Source: Anaerolineaceae bacterium UBA6073
GTDB lineage: Bacteria > Chloroflexota > Anaerolineae > Anaerolineales > Anaerolineaceae
Assembly: GCA_002436085.1 (NCBI GenBank)
Contig: DIXT01000011.1
Span: 1 to 45,779 of the forward strand
Reading direction: 5' to 3'
DNA length: 45,779 bases
The position numbers were made by a program, and so were the translations under genes. The notes under the pieces were generated by a model. It was not told where the DNA came from, searched no databases, and saw only the letters and a program-made list of their open reading frames with translations. Positions 7,390 through 15,453 of this stretch are shown piece after piece (positions within the stretch are counted from its first letter, which is position 1; each line of letters starts with the position of its first letter).

Positions 7390-8246
7390 GCTTTTTTTCT
7401 CCTGAACAAGACAACTGGGACTTAATTATTACCCCACGCAAAAAATGGTACGACCTGCAGCTGCGCGATGTCTGGCGCTACCGCGACCTGATCAGCATGT
7501 TTGTCCGGCGGGATTTCGTCTCCCGTTACAAGCAAACCATCCTCGGTCCGCTTTGGCTCATTATTCAGCCCATCCTGAACTCGCTTGTCTTTACCATCGT
7601 GTTCGGCAGCATCGCCCGCCTTTCCACGGACGGTCTCCCGCCTATGTTGTTCTACATGTCCGGCACGGTGCTCTGGAGCTATTTCTCCAACTGCCTCACC
7701 GGCACCTCCCAGACCTTCATCCAGAACGCGCATCTCTTCGGCAAGGTCTACTTCCCGCGCCTGGTGATGCCGATTTCTATAGTAATATCCAACCTGATTA
7801 CCCTGGCGATCCAGTTTGCGCTTTTCATCGGCTTCAGAACTTACTTTACTGCAGCGGGAGCCGAAATTCGATTCACTGTTTGGGCGTGGTCCCTTCCGCT
7901 GCTTATCCTGCTGATGGCGGGGCTGGGGCTGGGCTTCGGCATCATCATTTCCTCGCTGACCACAAAATACCGCGACCTGAATTACCTGGTCAGCTTTGGG
8001 GTTTCTCTGTGGATGTACGCCACGCCCGTGCTCTACCCGGTTTCCTCCATCCCCGAAAAATGGCGTTGGATTGCGCTCGTGAACCCCATCACGCCGATTG
8101 TGGAAACATTCCGGGCGGGCTTTCTTGGGCAGGGGACGGTCTCCTGGGCCCGCCTGGGTTACAGCGGGGTCTTTATGCTGGTTGTGCTCATCATCGGAGT
8201 CGTGATTTTCAACCGGGTCGAAAAGACCTTTATTGACACAGTTTGA
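7386..8246 (+). CDS. wzm: ABC-2 polysaccharide exporter permease (Wzm)
   Basis: This is the membrane subunit of an ABC transporter that exports lipid-linked glycans. The 286 residues match the family length, with the amphipathic N-terminal segment (WYDLQLRDVWRYRDLI), the conserved VRRDFVSRYKQTILGPLW element before the first helix, and about six membrane segments. It starts at ATG 7386 within an ATGA overlap with mini-ORF 3; AAGGGG is 6-7 bases upstream. The ATPase partner is at 10183, with a QueC-like gene and a methyltransferase between them, which is unusual because wzm and wzt are normally adjacent. Three partial copies of its 5' end precede it. Confidence 0.92.
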   Translation: MSFFSPEQDNWDLIITPRKKWYDLQLRDVWRYRDLISMFVRRDFVSRYKQTILGPLWLIIQPILNSLVFTIVFGSIARLSTDGLPPMLFYMSGTVLWSYFSNCLTGTSQTFIQNAHLFGKVYFPRLVMPISIVISNLITLAIQFALFIGFRTYFTAAGAEIRFTVWAWSLPLLILLMAGLGLGFGIIISSLTTKYRDLNYLVSFGVSLWMYATPVLYPVSSIPEKWRWIALVNPITPIVETFRAGFLGQGTVSWARLGYSGVFMLVVLIIGVVIFNRVEKTFIDTV

Positions 8247-8294
8247 TGCCTGCTTCAAGTTCTCAAAAAGCAATTTGGGCTTTCAAAATATCTA

Positions 8295-9086
8295 ATGATT
8301 GACCGAAAAGTGACCCAACCTGGCACAATTACCCACTTATTTTGGACGGGCGGCTGGGATTCCACCTTCCGTTTGCTGCAGCTCCTGCTGGACGAGCAGA
8401 AAGCGGTGCAGACCTATTATTTACTGGACAGTTCCCGCGCTTCCTGCCCTAAAGAAATTGAAACCATCCTCACCATCAAAAAACGGCTGCATACGGATTA
8501 CCCCCATACCCAACAACTGCTGCTGCCGACCCAATTCCACGAAATCGCTTCTATTCCACCCAACCCCGAAATCACGCAAGCCTTTCACGAGATCCTGAAA
8601 AAGAAGCATTTGGGCACACAATATGAGTTTTTAGCGCGCTTCTGCGCTGAACGCGGACTTAAGGATGTGGAGCTAAGCATCGTGGACGACGGCGCGTTTC
8701 ATCTGTTTATCCCAGACCTGAACGGGACAAATGGCACCACCCCTGCGGCTGAAAACGAAGCGCTATCATCGGATTTACAAAAGATATTTCGCTTCTTTAC
8801 TTTCCCATTAATACATCGGTCAAAAACCGAAATACAGCGGATCGCGGAGCAGCGCGGCTGGATGGATTTCATGCGGCTCACCTGGTTCTGCCACAATCCC
8901 ATCCTCGGGAAATTCCCCTGCGGGCAATGCAGACCATGCCAAATCGCGCTGGAGGAAGGCATGGGCTGGCGAATTCCAGCGCTCATCCGGGCCAAGAATA
9001 AGCTGGCAGGGGCGCGTCCCTTTAGCTCATTTCTCGCAAAAAAGAAAGCCCTAATAAGGGTCGGCCATTTTGGAAATCGCATATGA
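8295..9086 (+). CDS. QueC-like PP-loop ATPase with Cys4 site
   Basis: The 263-residue protein has an N-terminal PP-loop (LFWTGGWDSTFRLL, residues 15-28; the family usually has SGGxDS) that binds and splits ATP. Four cysteines (C199, C209, C212, C215) are spaced C-x9-C-x2-C-x2-C, like the zinc site of QueC, the 7-cyano-7-deazaguanine synthase. Family knowledge says QueC-type enzymes activate a carboxylate and add ammonia; here the substrate is unknown. No queD, queE or folE gene is nearby, so a role in preQ0 synthesis is doubtful. It sits between wzm and the wzt fragment; its TGA overlaps the fragment's ATG (ATGA). It may amidate or otherwise modify a sugar, by inference only. Confidence 0.65.
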   Translation: MIDRKVTQPGTITHLFWTGGWDSTFRLLQLLLDEQKAVQTYYLLDSSRASCPKEIETILTIKKRLHTDYPHTQQLLLPTQFHEIASIPPNPEITQAFHEILKKKHLGTQYEFLARFCAERGLKDVELSIVDDGAFHLFIPDLNGTNGTTPAAENEALSSDLQKIFRFFTFPLIHRSKTEIQRIAEQRGWMDFMRLTWFCHNPILGKFPCGQCRPCQIALEEGMGWRIPALIRAKNKLAGARPFSSFLAKKKALIRVGHFGNRI

Positions 9087-9256
9087 GTCAAACCGTCATC
9101 TCCGTTGAACATCTAAGCAAACAATATGACCTGGGCGTCATCGGCACCGGCACCCTCACGCGCGACTTTGAACGCTGGTGGGCGCGCACCCGCAGCAAGC
9201 AATTTCCGAATTACGCATCAAAACTGAACCATCATGGCTACCCAAAAGTAATCTGA
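9083..9256 (+). pseudogene. Truncated 5' copy of wzt
   Basis: Bases 9083-9200 match the start of intact wzt (10183-10300) with 6 mismatches in 118; after that the similarity stops abruptly. The frame reads MSQTVISVEHLSKQYDLGVI and on through ERWWARTRSK, then 18 unrelated codons to TGA. It lacks all ATPase motifs. The ATGA overlap with the QueC-like gene suggests that this was the original position of wzt in the operon. It is a recombination scar or, less likely, an expressed 57-residue peptide. Confidence 0.8.
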
Positions 9257-9344
9257 TTTTCACTCTTGTTGGTGACTACTTTTCCGTGTAATCTTTTTCT
9301 TGCGCCAGTAATCGAATGACATATACCACTTTTCCACATCATTC

Positions 9345-10190
9345 ATGACCGATCAAAACATCAAACAAAACATCGAACATTACGATCAGGTTTACGCTAA
9401 GCTCAACATTGTTAACATCATCAATAGCGTCAATAATCCTGAATGGTTTCTCGCCAAAAACGCCACGCGCGAAACAAGCTGGCATGGCCTCTATCAGGCT
9501 GGATTTATTGATGCGATAAAAGGAAGAAACGTCCTTGAGCTTGGTTGTGGAGACGGACTGAACGCTTTATTAATGGCCAAACTTGGGGCAAACGTTGTCG
9601 CGTTGGACATCTCGGAAGCGAGCAAAATCGTCATTGAAAAAGCCAATGAAACACTCAAACTGCCAGTTACTGCGATTACAGGCGATTTCCTGGGCATAGA
9701 TTTTCGACTTCAGACTTTTGATATCGTTGTAGGAAAAGATTTTTTACATCACCTCACCTATGAACGTGAAGAAGCTTACCTTCGTAAAATTGCAACCTTG
9801 CTCAAACCCAATGGTGAGGCAAGATTTACTGAACCCGCTGTCAATTCTAAATTCCTCGATGCACTTCGGTGGATTATTCCAGTTCCGGGCCGACCTTCAA
9901 AACTCAATAAAGCTGCCTTCCGTGAATGGAAAAAACACGACCCTCACCCTGAAAGAGAGAATAGCACCCGGCATTTTCGTGATGTTGGCTCCAGATACTT
10001 CTCTTCAGTCGATATCATCATGCTTGGGAGCATCGAGCGTTTTCACCGCATAATTCCTCCAGGAAAGTTCAACGATAAATTCAGGCGTTGGTCCCATCGC
10101 CTTGAACTTAATCTGCCCCACTGGTTCCGTCATTATGCCGCAAGATCGCAGGCTATTATTTATAAATATCCAAAAAAGGAAAATGAGTAA
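9345..10190 (+). CDS. SAM-dependent methyltransferase (class I)
   Basis: The 281-residue protein has a Rossmann-type SAM-binding motif (NVLELGCGDGLNALL, residues 62-76), an acidic end of strand 2 (VVALDISEA) and a FDIVVGKDFLHHL motif IV. It probably methylates a sugar or the growing chain. It is AT-rich (21 G+C in the 60 bases from 9361), lies between the truncated and the intact 5' ends of wzt, and overlaps wzt by 8 bases (ATGAGTAA). A weak promoter-like pair (GTGACT 9273, TGTAAT 9297, 18-bp spacer) precedes it. The composition and flanking repeat mark it as a likely insertion. Confidence 0.8.
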   Translation: MTDQNIKQNIEHYDQVYAKLNIVNIINSVNNPEWFLAKNATRETSWHGLYQAGFIDAIKGRNVLELGCGDGLNALLMAKLGANVVALDISEASKIVIEKANETLKLPVTAITGDFLGIDFRLQTFDIVVGKDFLHHLTYEREEAYLRKIATLLKPNGEARFTEPAVNSKFLDALRWIIPVPGRPSKLNKAAFREWKKHDPHPERENSTRHFRDVGSRYFSSVDIIMLGSIERFHRIIPPGKFNDKFRRWSHRLELNLPHWFRHYAARSQAIIYKYPKKENE

Positions 10191-11433
10191 CACAGTCATC
10201 TCCGTTGAACATCTAAGCAAACAATACGACCTGGGCGTCATCGGCACCGGCACCCTCACGCGCGACTTTGAACGTTGGTGGGCGCGCACCCGCGGCAAGC
10301 CGGACCCCTACAGCCCGGTGACGCAAGACTACACTCGCAAGCATGGCGATGAAACAATCCTCGCCCTGGACGATGTTTCCTTCACGGTGCAGCAGGGCGA
10401 AGCGCTCGGTATCATTGGCCGCAACGGCGCGGGCAAGAGCACCTTGCTCAAAATCCTCTCGCGCGTAACCGCCCCCACCAGCGGCGTGGTCAAGGTGAAA
10501 GGGCGCATTGGCAGCCTGCTGGAGGTCGGCACCGGCTTCCACCCGGAGCTGACCGGACGCGAGAATGTCTTTCTCAATGGCGCCATCCTGGGGATGAAAA
10601 AGGCGGAGGTAGCGCGCCAGTTTGACGAGATCGTGGCCTTCTCTGGCGTGGAAAAGTTCATTGATACCCCCGTCAAGCGCTACTCCAGCGGGATGTACGT
10701 GCGCCTGGCGTTCGCGGTTGCCGCGCATCTGGATCCCGAAATTCTGATTGTGGATGAAGTGCTTGCGGTTGGTGACGCGGAATTCCAGAAGAAGTGCCTG
10801 GGTAAGATGGGTGATGTGGCCGAGGAAGGCCGCACAGTGCTGTTTGTGAGCCATAATATGGGGAGCATTAAACAGTTATGCCAACACGGCGTTTTTCTTG
10901 CAGACGGAAAAATTCATTTTCAGGGCGAGATCAATGAATGCATTGATATGTACCTGAACATGAGTCTGCAGGATTCGTCCACAATACTTGCACATCAGAC
11001 TTATCACCATGAAGATTTTAACCTCAGTCAAATACTCGTTAATGACCAGGAAAATGATTTTGTTCCCTTTTCTCAAAAGCAGAATTCTCTGGAGATTAAC
11101 ATAAAGGGAACCGTAAAGTCATCCACCCCGGTGGATTTGGAACTGAAAATTAAAGATATTTTGGGGACACCGCTTGCTTTTTACAGCTGCGGGCATCTAA
11201 AAGGGATTGTGAGACAAATCGAGCCAGGGAGTTTTGACCTTTCCTGGAAAGTACAATTGCCAGGAAATATGTTACATGGCGATTATTTAATTGATATTGA
11301 GATAACAAACCCTGATAAGCAACGTTGGGCAAGCATTCCAAATGCAATAAGGCTTGTTGTAGAAGGAGTAAAGACTGAAAATGGCAGATACATTGAGTAC
11401 AGGAGCGGAGCAGGTTGGTTGATCCTGGAGTAA
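10183..11433 (+). CDS. wzt: Polysaccharide ABC exporter ATPase (Wzt) with C-terminal domain
   Basis: This ATPase powers glycan export with Wzm. In the 416-residue product the nucleotide-binding domain shows Walker A GRNGAGKST (79-87), the signature YSSGM (167-171), Walker B EILIVDEVLAVGD (186-198) and the H-loop His 224. Residues from about 275 form a beta-rich C-terminal domain of the Wzt type, which in studied systems binds the terminal modification of the glycan. Start ATG 10183 is chosen for AAGGA at 10176-10180 and for MSNTVISVEHLSKQY matching the family; the open frame extends upstream without homology. G+C falls from 40/60 (10381-10440) to 21/60 (11041-11100), so the C-terminal domain looks foreign to the ATPase domain. 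Confidence 0.93.
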   Translation: MSNTVISVEHLSKQYDLGVIGTGTLTRDFERWWARTRGKPDPYSPVTQDYTRKHGDETILALDDVSFTVQQGEALGIIGRNGAGKSTLLKILSRVTAPTSGVVKVKGRIGSLLEVGTGFHPELTGRENVFLNGAILGMKKAEVARQFDEIVAFSGVEKFIDTPVKRYSSGMYVRLAFAVAAHLDPEILIVDEVLAVGDAEFQKKCLGKMGDVAEEGRTVLFVSHNMGSIKQLCQHGVFLADGKIHFQGEINECIDMYLNMSLQDSSTILAHQTYHHEDFNLSQILVNDQENDFVPFSQKQNSLEINIKGTVKSSTPVDLELKIKDILGTPLAFYSCGHLKGIVRQIEPGSFDLSWKVQLPGNMLHGDYLIDIEITNPDKQRWASIPNAIRLVVEGVKTENGRYIEYRSGAGWLILE

Positions 11434-12296
11434 GCATTATTACTGACATTACTTTTATCACAGCTCATTTCCAGGATTTTGATTGGATCAAGAGCTGGGT
11501 TAAAAGAATTGTCCAATTTACTGACTACAACCTAATTCGAGAACTACTCATTATTAATCAGGATCGGAACAGTAAGAGTAGAGCTAAACTGCAAGCTCTC
11601 GATCCAAAAGTAAGGGTCTTGGAATATCCGGTAAATCAAAAGTATTTTGACAAGCAGGGTCACGACCACGCTTATGTCTTAAACCTTGCCACAGAGGAAG
11701 CTCAAGGGCAATTTGTTTGTATCATGGATTCAGATTGTCATCCGTTTTCTTCAGACTGGATAAAAGGATGTGAAACCAGGCTTCAAGAAAATGATGCGGT
11801 TGCTGCTGTTGATTATTATCAACTGAAGAATAATTCCAACCTTCTGACACACCCCTGTTTTCTACTGATTAACAGAACAAACTTAGATTTTACTCTCAGT
11901 TTTGATCAAGACCTATTTGACCATAACATGGATACTGGACGACTAATAGGTAAACAACTCGAGCTCGCCGGAAGAAAAGTATCCTATGTTGTTCCTAAAA
12001 AAGCTTTCAGAACCTATTGGGGTTTTATATATATTGATTCGATATACCACCACGAACGAGGGAGTTATGCTAAGGGCGATGCAAGGCTACAGAAGCAGAT
12101 CGATTGGCGTCAAAATTTTTTTAAACGGATTGTCATTAAATATTGTCGATATGATTTTAACAACATCGAATGGTTATATTTCCGATTTCGTTTTCTAAAA
12201 CAATCAAGTTTCCATAAAACACTAAAAACCATCTCAGCAATTCCAAAGAGGACATTATCCAAGATACGGCAACTCTTCAACTTCAAGAACACCTAA
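11415..12296 (+). CDS. Glycosyltransferase, GT-A type
   Basis: The 293-residue protein begins near ITFITAHFQDFDWIKSWV and carries VCIMDSDCHPFSSDW (about residues 110-124), a DSD version of the metal-binding DxD motif of GT-A enzymes. The TTG start at 11415 lies inside the wzt end (19-base overlap) with GGAG four bases upstream; no ATG is available. It is AT-rich (22 G+C in the 60 bases from 11521), like the Wzt C-terminal domain, suggesting they arrived together. Donor and acceptor are unknown. Confidence 0.65.
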   Translation: MVDPGVSIITDITFITAHFQDFDWIKSWVKRIVQFTDYNLIRELLIINQDRNSKSRAKLQALDPKVRVLEYPVNQKYFDKQGHDHAYVLNLATEEAQGQFVCIMDSDCHPFSSDWIKGCETRLQENDAVAAVDYYQLKNNSNLLTHPCFLLINRTNLDFTLSFDQDLFDHNMDTGRLIGKQLELAGRKVSYVVPKKAFRTYWGFIYIDSIYHHERGSYAKGDARLQKQIDWRQNFFKRIVIKYCRYDFNNIEWLYFRFRFLKQSSFHKTLKTISAIPKRTLSKIRQLFNFKNT

Positions 12297-12310
12297 TACC
12301 ATATCATAAG

Positions 12311-13267
12311 ATGACATCGATAATTCCGAATAATAATCAACTTCTTACAATTTCGATAATTACCCCTTCATATAATCAGGCCCGCTTTTTAGAGGAAACT
12401 ATACTCTCTGTGCTGCAGCAAGGCTATCCGAACCTGGAATACATCATCATGGACGGGGGTAGCACAGATGGCAGTGTTGAGATCATCAAGAAATACGCCC
12501 ACCGGCTCACTTACTGGGAAAGCAAAACAGACAGAGGACAGAGCCACGCAATAAATAAAGGTTTCAAGATAGCTACGGGTGAACTCGTTGCCTGGCTGAA
12601 CAGCGACGACCTACTCACCCCTGGAGCTTTGCAGGAAGCCGCTGAAATTTACAATGAAGATCCATCGTTAGGCTTCATTCACGGCATCAGTGAGCTGATA
12701 GACGAAAATGGAAACTCGCAGTACCAGCACTTCGGCTCTGAATTTGATCTGATTGAAAACCTCATCACATCCCAAAACACAGTTGCCCAACAATCCACCT
12801 TCATTAATCGCCAATGCCTTGAAAGCATTGGTTTTCTTGATGAGAGCTTGCATATGTCGATGGACTGGGATCTTTGGCTTCGGTTGGGAGCCAGATATTC
12901 CTCCAGATTTGTACCAAAAGTCTGGTCAAAGACCCGCCATTGGCCGATGACCAAAACGAAATCCCAACTGCTTTCATCAGGGGATGAACACATCAGAATT
13001 GCGAAAAAACTGATAGAGGATAAAGAATTGAAATTATCGAAAGAAATAGAAAGAAAAGCTCTTGCCGCGGGGTATGGGAGGAAAGCTTTTCTGGAGTTTC
13101 AGGAAGGCCACCGAAACGCATTCAAGGCTTGTCTGGTCCGTTCGCTGCTTTATTCCCCCAAAATGAAAGGTGGGATGGCGAAAAAGCTGATGGAATCGGA
13201 CGCACCGGTTGTCTATATCCTTCTGGAGAAATATCGCTCCCTTCGGAGATTATTCAACTGCAGCTGA
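12311..13267 (+). CDS. Family 2 glycosyltransferase
   Basis: This is a classic GT2 domain. TISIITPSYNQARFLEETI is followed by YIIMDGGSTDGSVEII, WESKTDRGQSHAINKGF and VAWLNSDDLLTPGAL, where the Asp pairs bind the nucleotide sugar and metal. A later MDWDLWLRLG segment is the usual acceptor-side element. The product is 318 residues with a basic C-terminal region of about 90 residues. It follows the previous gene by 14 bases. The gap after it (13268-13481) contains no convincing site. Confidence 0.85.
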   Translation: MTSIIPNNNQLLTISIITPSYNQARFLEETILSVLQQGYPNLEYIIMDGGSTDGSVEIIKKYAHRLTYWESKTDRGQSHAINKGFKIATGELVAWLNSDDLLTPGALQEAAEIYNEDPSLGFIHGISELIDENGNSQYQHFGSEFDLIENLITSQNTVAQQSTFINRQCLESIGFLDESLHMSMDWDLWLRLGARYSSRFVPKVWSKTRHWPMTKTKSQLLSSGDEHIRIAKKLIEDKELKLSKEIERKALAAGYGRKAFLEFQEGHRNAFKACLVRSLLYSPKMKGGMAKKLMESDAPVVYILLEKYRSLRRLFNCS

Positions 13268-13481
13268 ATCAAAATATTGCGCAAGCACAATAAACCGCTG
13301 GCAAGTTGACTCACAACCATAGCCACTTTGTGGCAGTGAATGCCATTTGGTAGTGAGCCGGTTTCCTTACATTATCATCCATTTCAAATATATACTTTGT
13401 AGTCTATATGCGACTCTGTTTGGAAAACTCTCTTTTCCTCATCGCAAGACACTGGGAATAATGATTGAATAACAGCATCAC

Positions 13482-14285
13482 ATGCATTTTAAAAATAACC
13501 TTACTTGTTCATTGAACAAGCTCATTCCAGACAATTTGAAAAGTACCGTTAAGGGCACGCTCACTCCTCGAGTAAAGCCAATCATCAATCCTTTTTCATC
13601 TCTGAGCTTGTGTTTATGCTGTGGTTCGGCATCTCTCATCAAAATTCCTGTGCTTTGGGAGAACCTGATCCACGAGTGGGAACTCTCAGAATCCGAAGTC
13701 AAATATATCAACCGCCAGCAGGGTTTACATTGCCAGCGCTGCAAGGTTCGGCTTCGAGGAATGACTTTAGCTTACGCAATCATGAAAATGGATTCTTACC
13801 AAGGGCTATTCAAAGATTTCATTAAAACTTCCTGGATGAAAAAGAAAAAAATCCTGGAAATCAATCGGGCGGATTGGCTGACGCAGTATCTAAATCAGGT
13901 CCCCGGTCACATCCTCTGCAGTTATCCAGAGGTTGACATCCAGAAACTGCCCTACGCTGACAACAGCTTTGACATCGTTGTTCATTCAGACACATTGGAG
14001 CATGTTGAAGATCCACTACAGGCAATGCGTGAGTGCCAGCGCGTTCTCAAGTCTAATGGATTCTGCGCTTTTACCACCCCGGTCGTTGTCGATCGTCTGA
14101 CAAGGTCAAGAGCTGGATTACCACCAAGTTATCATGGAACTGAAAACCAAATATCCGAAGACTATCTTGTTCACACCGAATTTGGCGCTGATGTGTGGAA
14201 ACTTGCCTTTCAGGCTGGCTTCACGGAAGTCCGCACCTATTCGCTGGAGTATCCCGCGGGTTTAGCCTTCGTTTTTATTAAGTAA
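13482..14285 (+). CDS. Methyltransferase-like protein with N-terminal zinc ribbon
   Basis: The 267-residue protein has an N-terminal CLCCG plus HCQRC pair (about residues 44-48 and 82-86), likely a zinc site. A class I methyltransferase-like half follows (YADNSFDIVVHSDTLEHVEDPLQAM). The glycine-rich SAM loop expected at motif I is replaced by KILEINRADWLTQYL, so SAM binding may be weak or altered. The C-terminus (FTEVRTYSLEYPAGLAFVF) matches class I enzymes. It may act on a sugar. It is AT-rich and separated from the gene before it by 214 bases. Confidence 0.65.
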   Translation: MHFKNNLTCSLNKLIPDNLKSTVKGTLTPRVKPIINPFSSLSLCLCCGSASLIKIPVLWENLIHEWELSESEVKYINRQQGLHCQRCKVRLRGMTLAYAIMKMDSYQGLFKDFIKTSWMKKKKILEINRADWLTQYLNQVPGHILCSYPEVDIQKLPYADNSFDIVVHSDTLEHVEDPLQAMRECQRVLKSNGFCAFTTPVVVDRLTRSRAGLPPSYHGTENQISEDYLVHTEFGADVWKLAFQAGFTEVRTYSLEYPAGLAFVFIK

Positions 14286-14313
14286 GCTACTCAGCATTTA
14301 CAAACCAAATTCA

Positions 14314-15453
14314 ATGCGTATCCTATTTCTGGCACAATACCACGAGGAATATGGCAGTATCAGGTCCTTGCTCGACCTGACAGCCGGACTCCGGTCATAC
14401 GACATTTCCCCTTTCTTTGTCATTCCTGCTGAGGGCGGATTTAGCGCAATGCTGGCTGCGCAAGGTTTCCCTTTCAAAATCCTGTCCGTGCCCTGGTGGA
14501 TGAGCGCCAAAGACCTGAGCCCGAAATCAAAGCTGAGAGCCGCGCGGGAAATCCGTTCAGCCGCGCGTGAGATAGAAGCCCAAATCCGCGCCTGGAAGAT
14601 TGACCTGGTTTACACCAATTCTTCCGTCACGCCGGTCGGGCGCCTGGCAGCCAAACGCGCCGGGCTTCCGCACATCTGGCACATCCGCGAATATGGCGAT
14701 CTGGACTTCAACCTGCGCTTCATCTTCCCCTCCTGGCTGTCTCAACGCATTATTTCCGGTTCAGAGGCTGTCATTTGTCACGCAAAAGCTGTTCAGGCGC
14801 ATCATTTCAAAAGGCAGCGTCCCGGCATACATCAGATTTACAACGGAGTCGCATCGCTGCCTGTCTTCGACGAACGCCTGAGTAAACGCCAATCCACCCC
14901 CACTTCGGAGCCTTACACCTTCCTGATGCTGAGCGCGATAACCCCCAAAAAAGGGCAGGAACAAGCCATTCGCGCGCTTGCCAGCCTGCGCGGGCAGGGT
15001 ATTCCGGCTCGGCTAATTCTGGCAGGCAGCGGTCGGCAGGATTACCTCAGCCAACTCCAGGCTCTGGTCGCGGAACAGGGCTGGCAGGACTGGGTCAGCT
15101 TCCCCGGCTTCGTCACGGACCCCTTCCCCCTCTACTACCAGGCTGATTGCGCCCTGGTCTGCTCGGAATACGAGGCCTTTAGCCGTGTTGCGCTGGAAGC
15201 CATGTCGACCGCGCTTCCGGTCATTGGCCGGAATAGCGGTGGCACCCCGGAAATCATCGTGGATGGCGAAACAGGTTTACTCTACAATACTTTTGACGAA
15301 CTGGTGGAAGCTATGCGCAGGCTGGCTCAGGACTGGTCTCTCAGTCGGAAAATGGGCCTGGCCGGCTGGGAACGCGCCCGCGAGCTGTTCAGCATCGAAC
15401 AATGCGCCGCCAGCGTCTATCAGGTTATCCAATCGGTGATGAGCAAAGCATGA
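14314..15453 (+). CDS. Family 4 glycosyltransferase
   Basis: This is a GT-B enzyme of 379 residues. The N-terminal domain starts MRILFLAQYHEEYGSIRSLL. The C-terminal domain has FLMLSAITPKKGQEQAI, LILAGSGRQDY and the conserved E-x7-E region in EYEAFSRVALEAM, followed by GGTPEIIVDGETGLLY, where the nucleotide sugar is held. It is GC-rich, unlike the three genes before it. Its TGA overlaps the next ATG (ATGA). Confidence 0.88.
   Translation: MRILFLAQYHEEYGSIRSLLDLTAGLRSYDISPFFVIPAEGGFSAMLAAQGFPFKILSVPWWMSAKDLSPKSKLRAAREIRSAAREIEAQIRAWKIDLVYTNSSVTPVGRLAAKRAGLPHIWHIREYGDLDFNLRFIFPSWLSQRIISGSEAVICHAKAVQAHHFKRQRPGIHQIYNGVASLPVFDERLSKRQSTPTSEPYTFLMLSAITPKKGQEQAIRALASLRGQGIPARLILAGSGRQDYLSQLQALVAEQGWQDWVSFPGFVTDPFPLYYQADCALVCSEYEAFSRVALEAMSTALPVIGRNSGGTPEIIVDGETGLLYNTFDELVEAMRRLAQDWSLSRKMGLAGWERARELFSIEQCAASVYQVIQSVMSKA

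Noticed and set aside
7422..8273. Long antisense open frame opposite wzm
   Set aside because: It is the mirror of a strongly coding GC-rich gene, its translation is low-complexity and charged without any motif, and there is no ribosome-binding site. The same applies to the long antisense frames at 34053-35096, 36243-37007 and 39516-40304.
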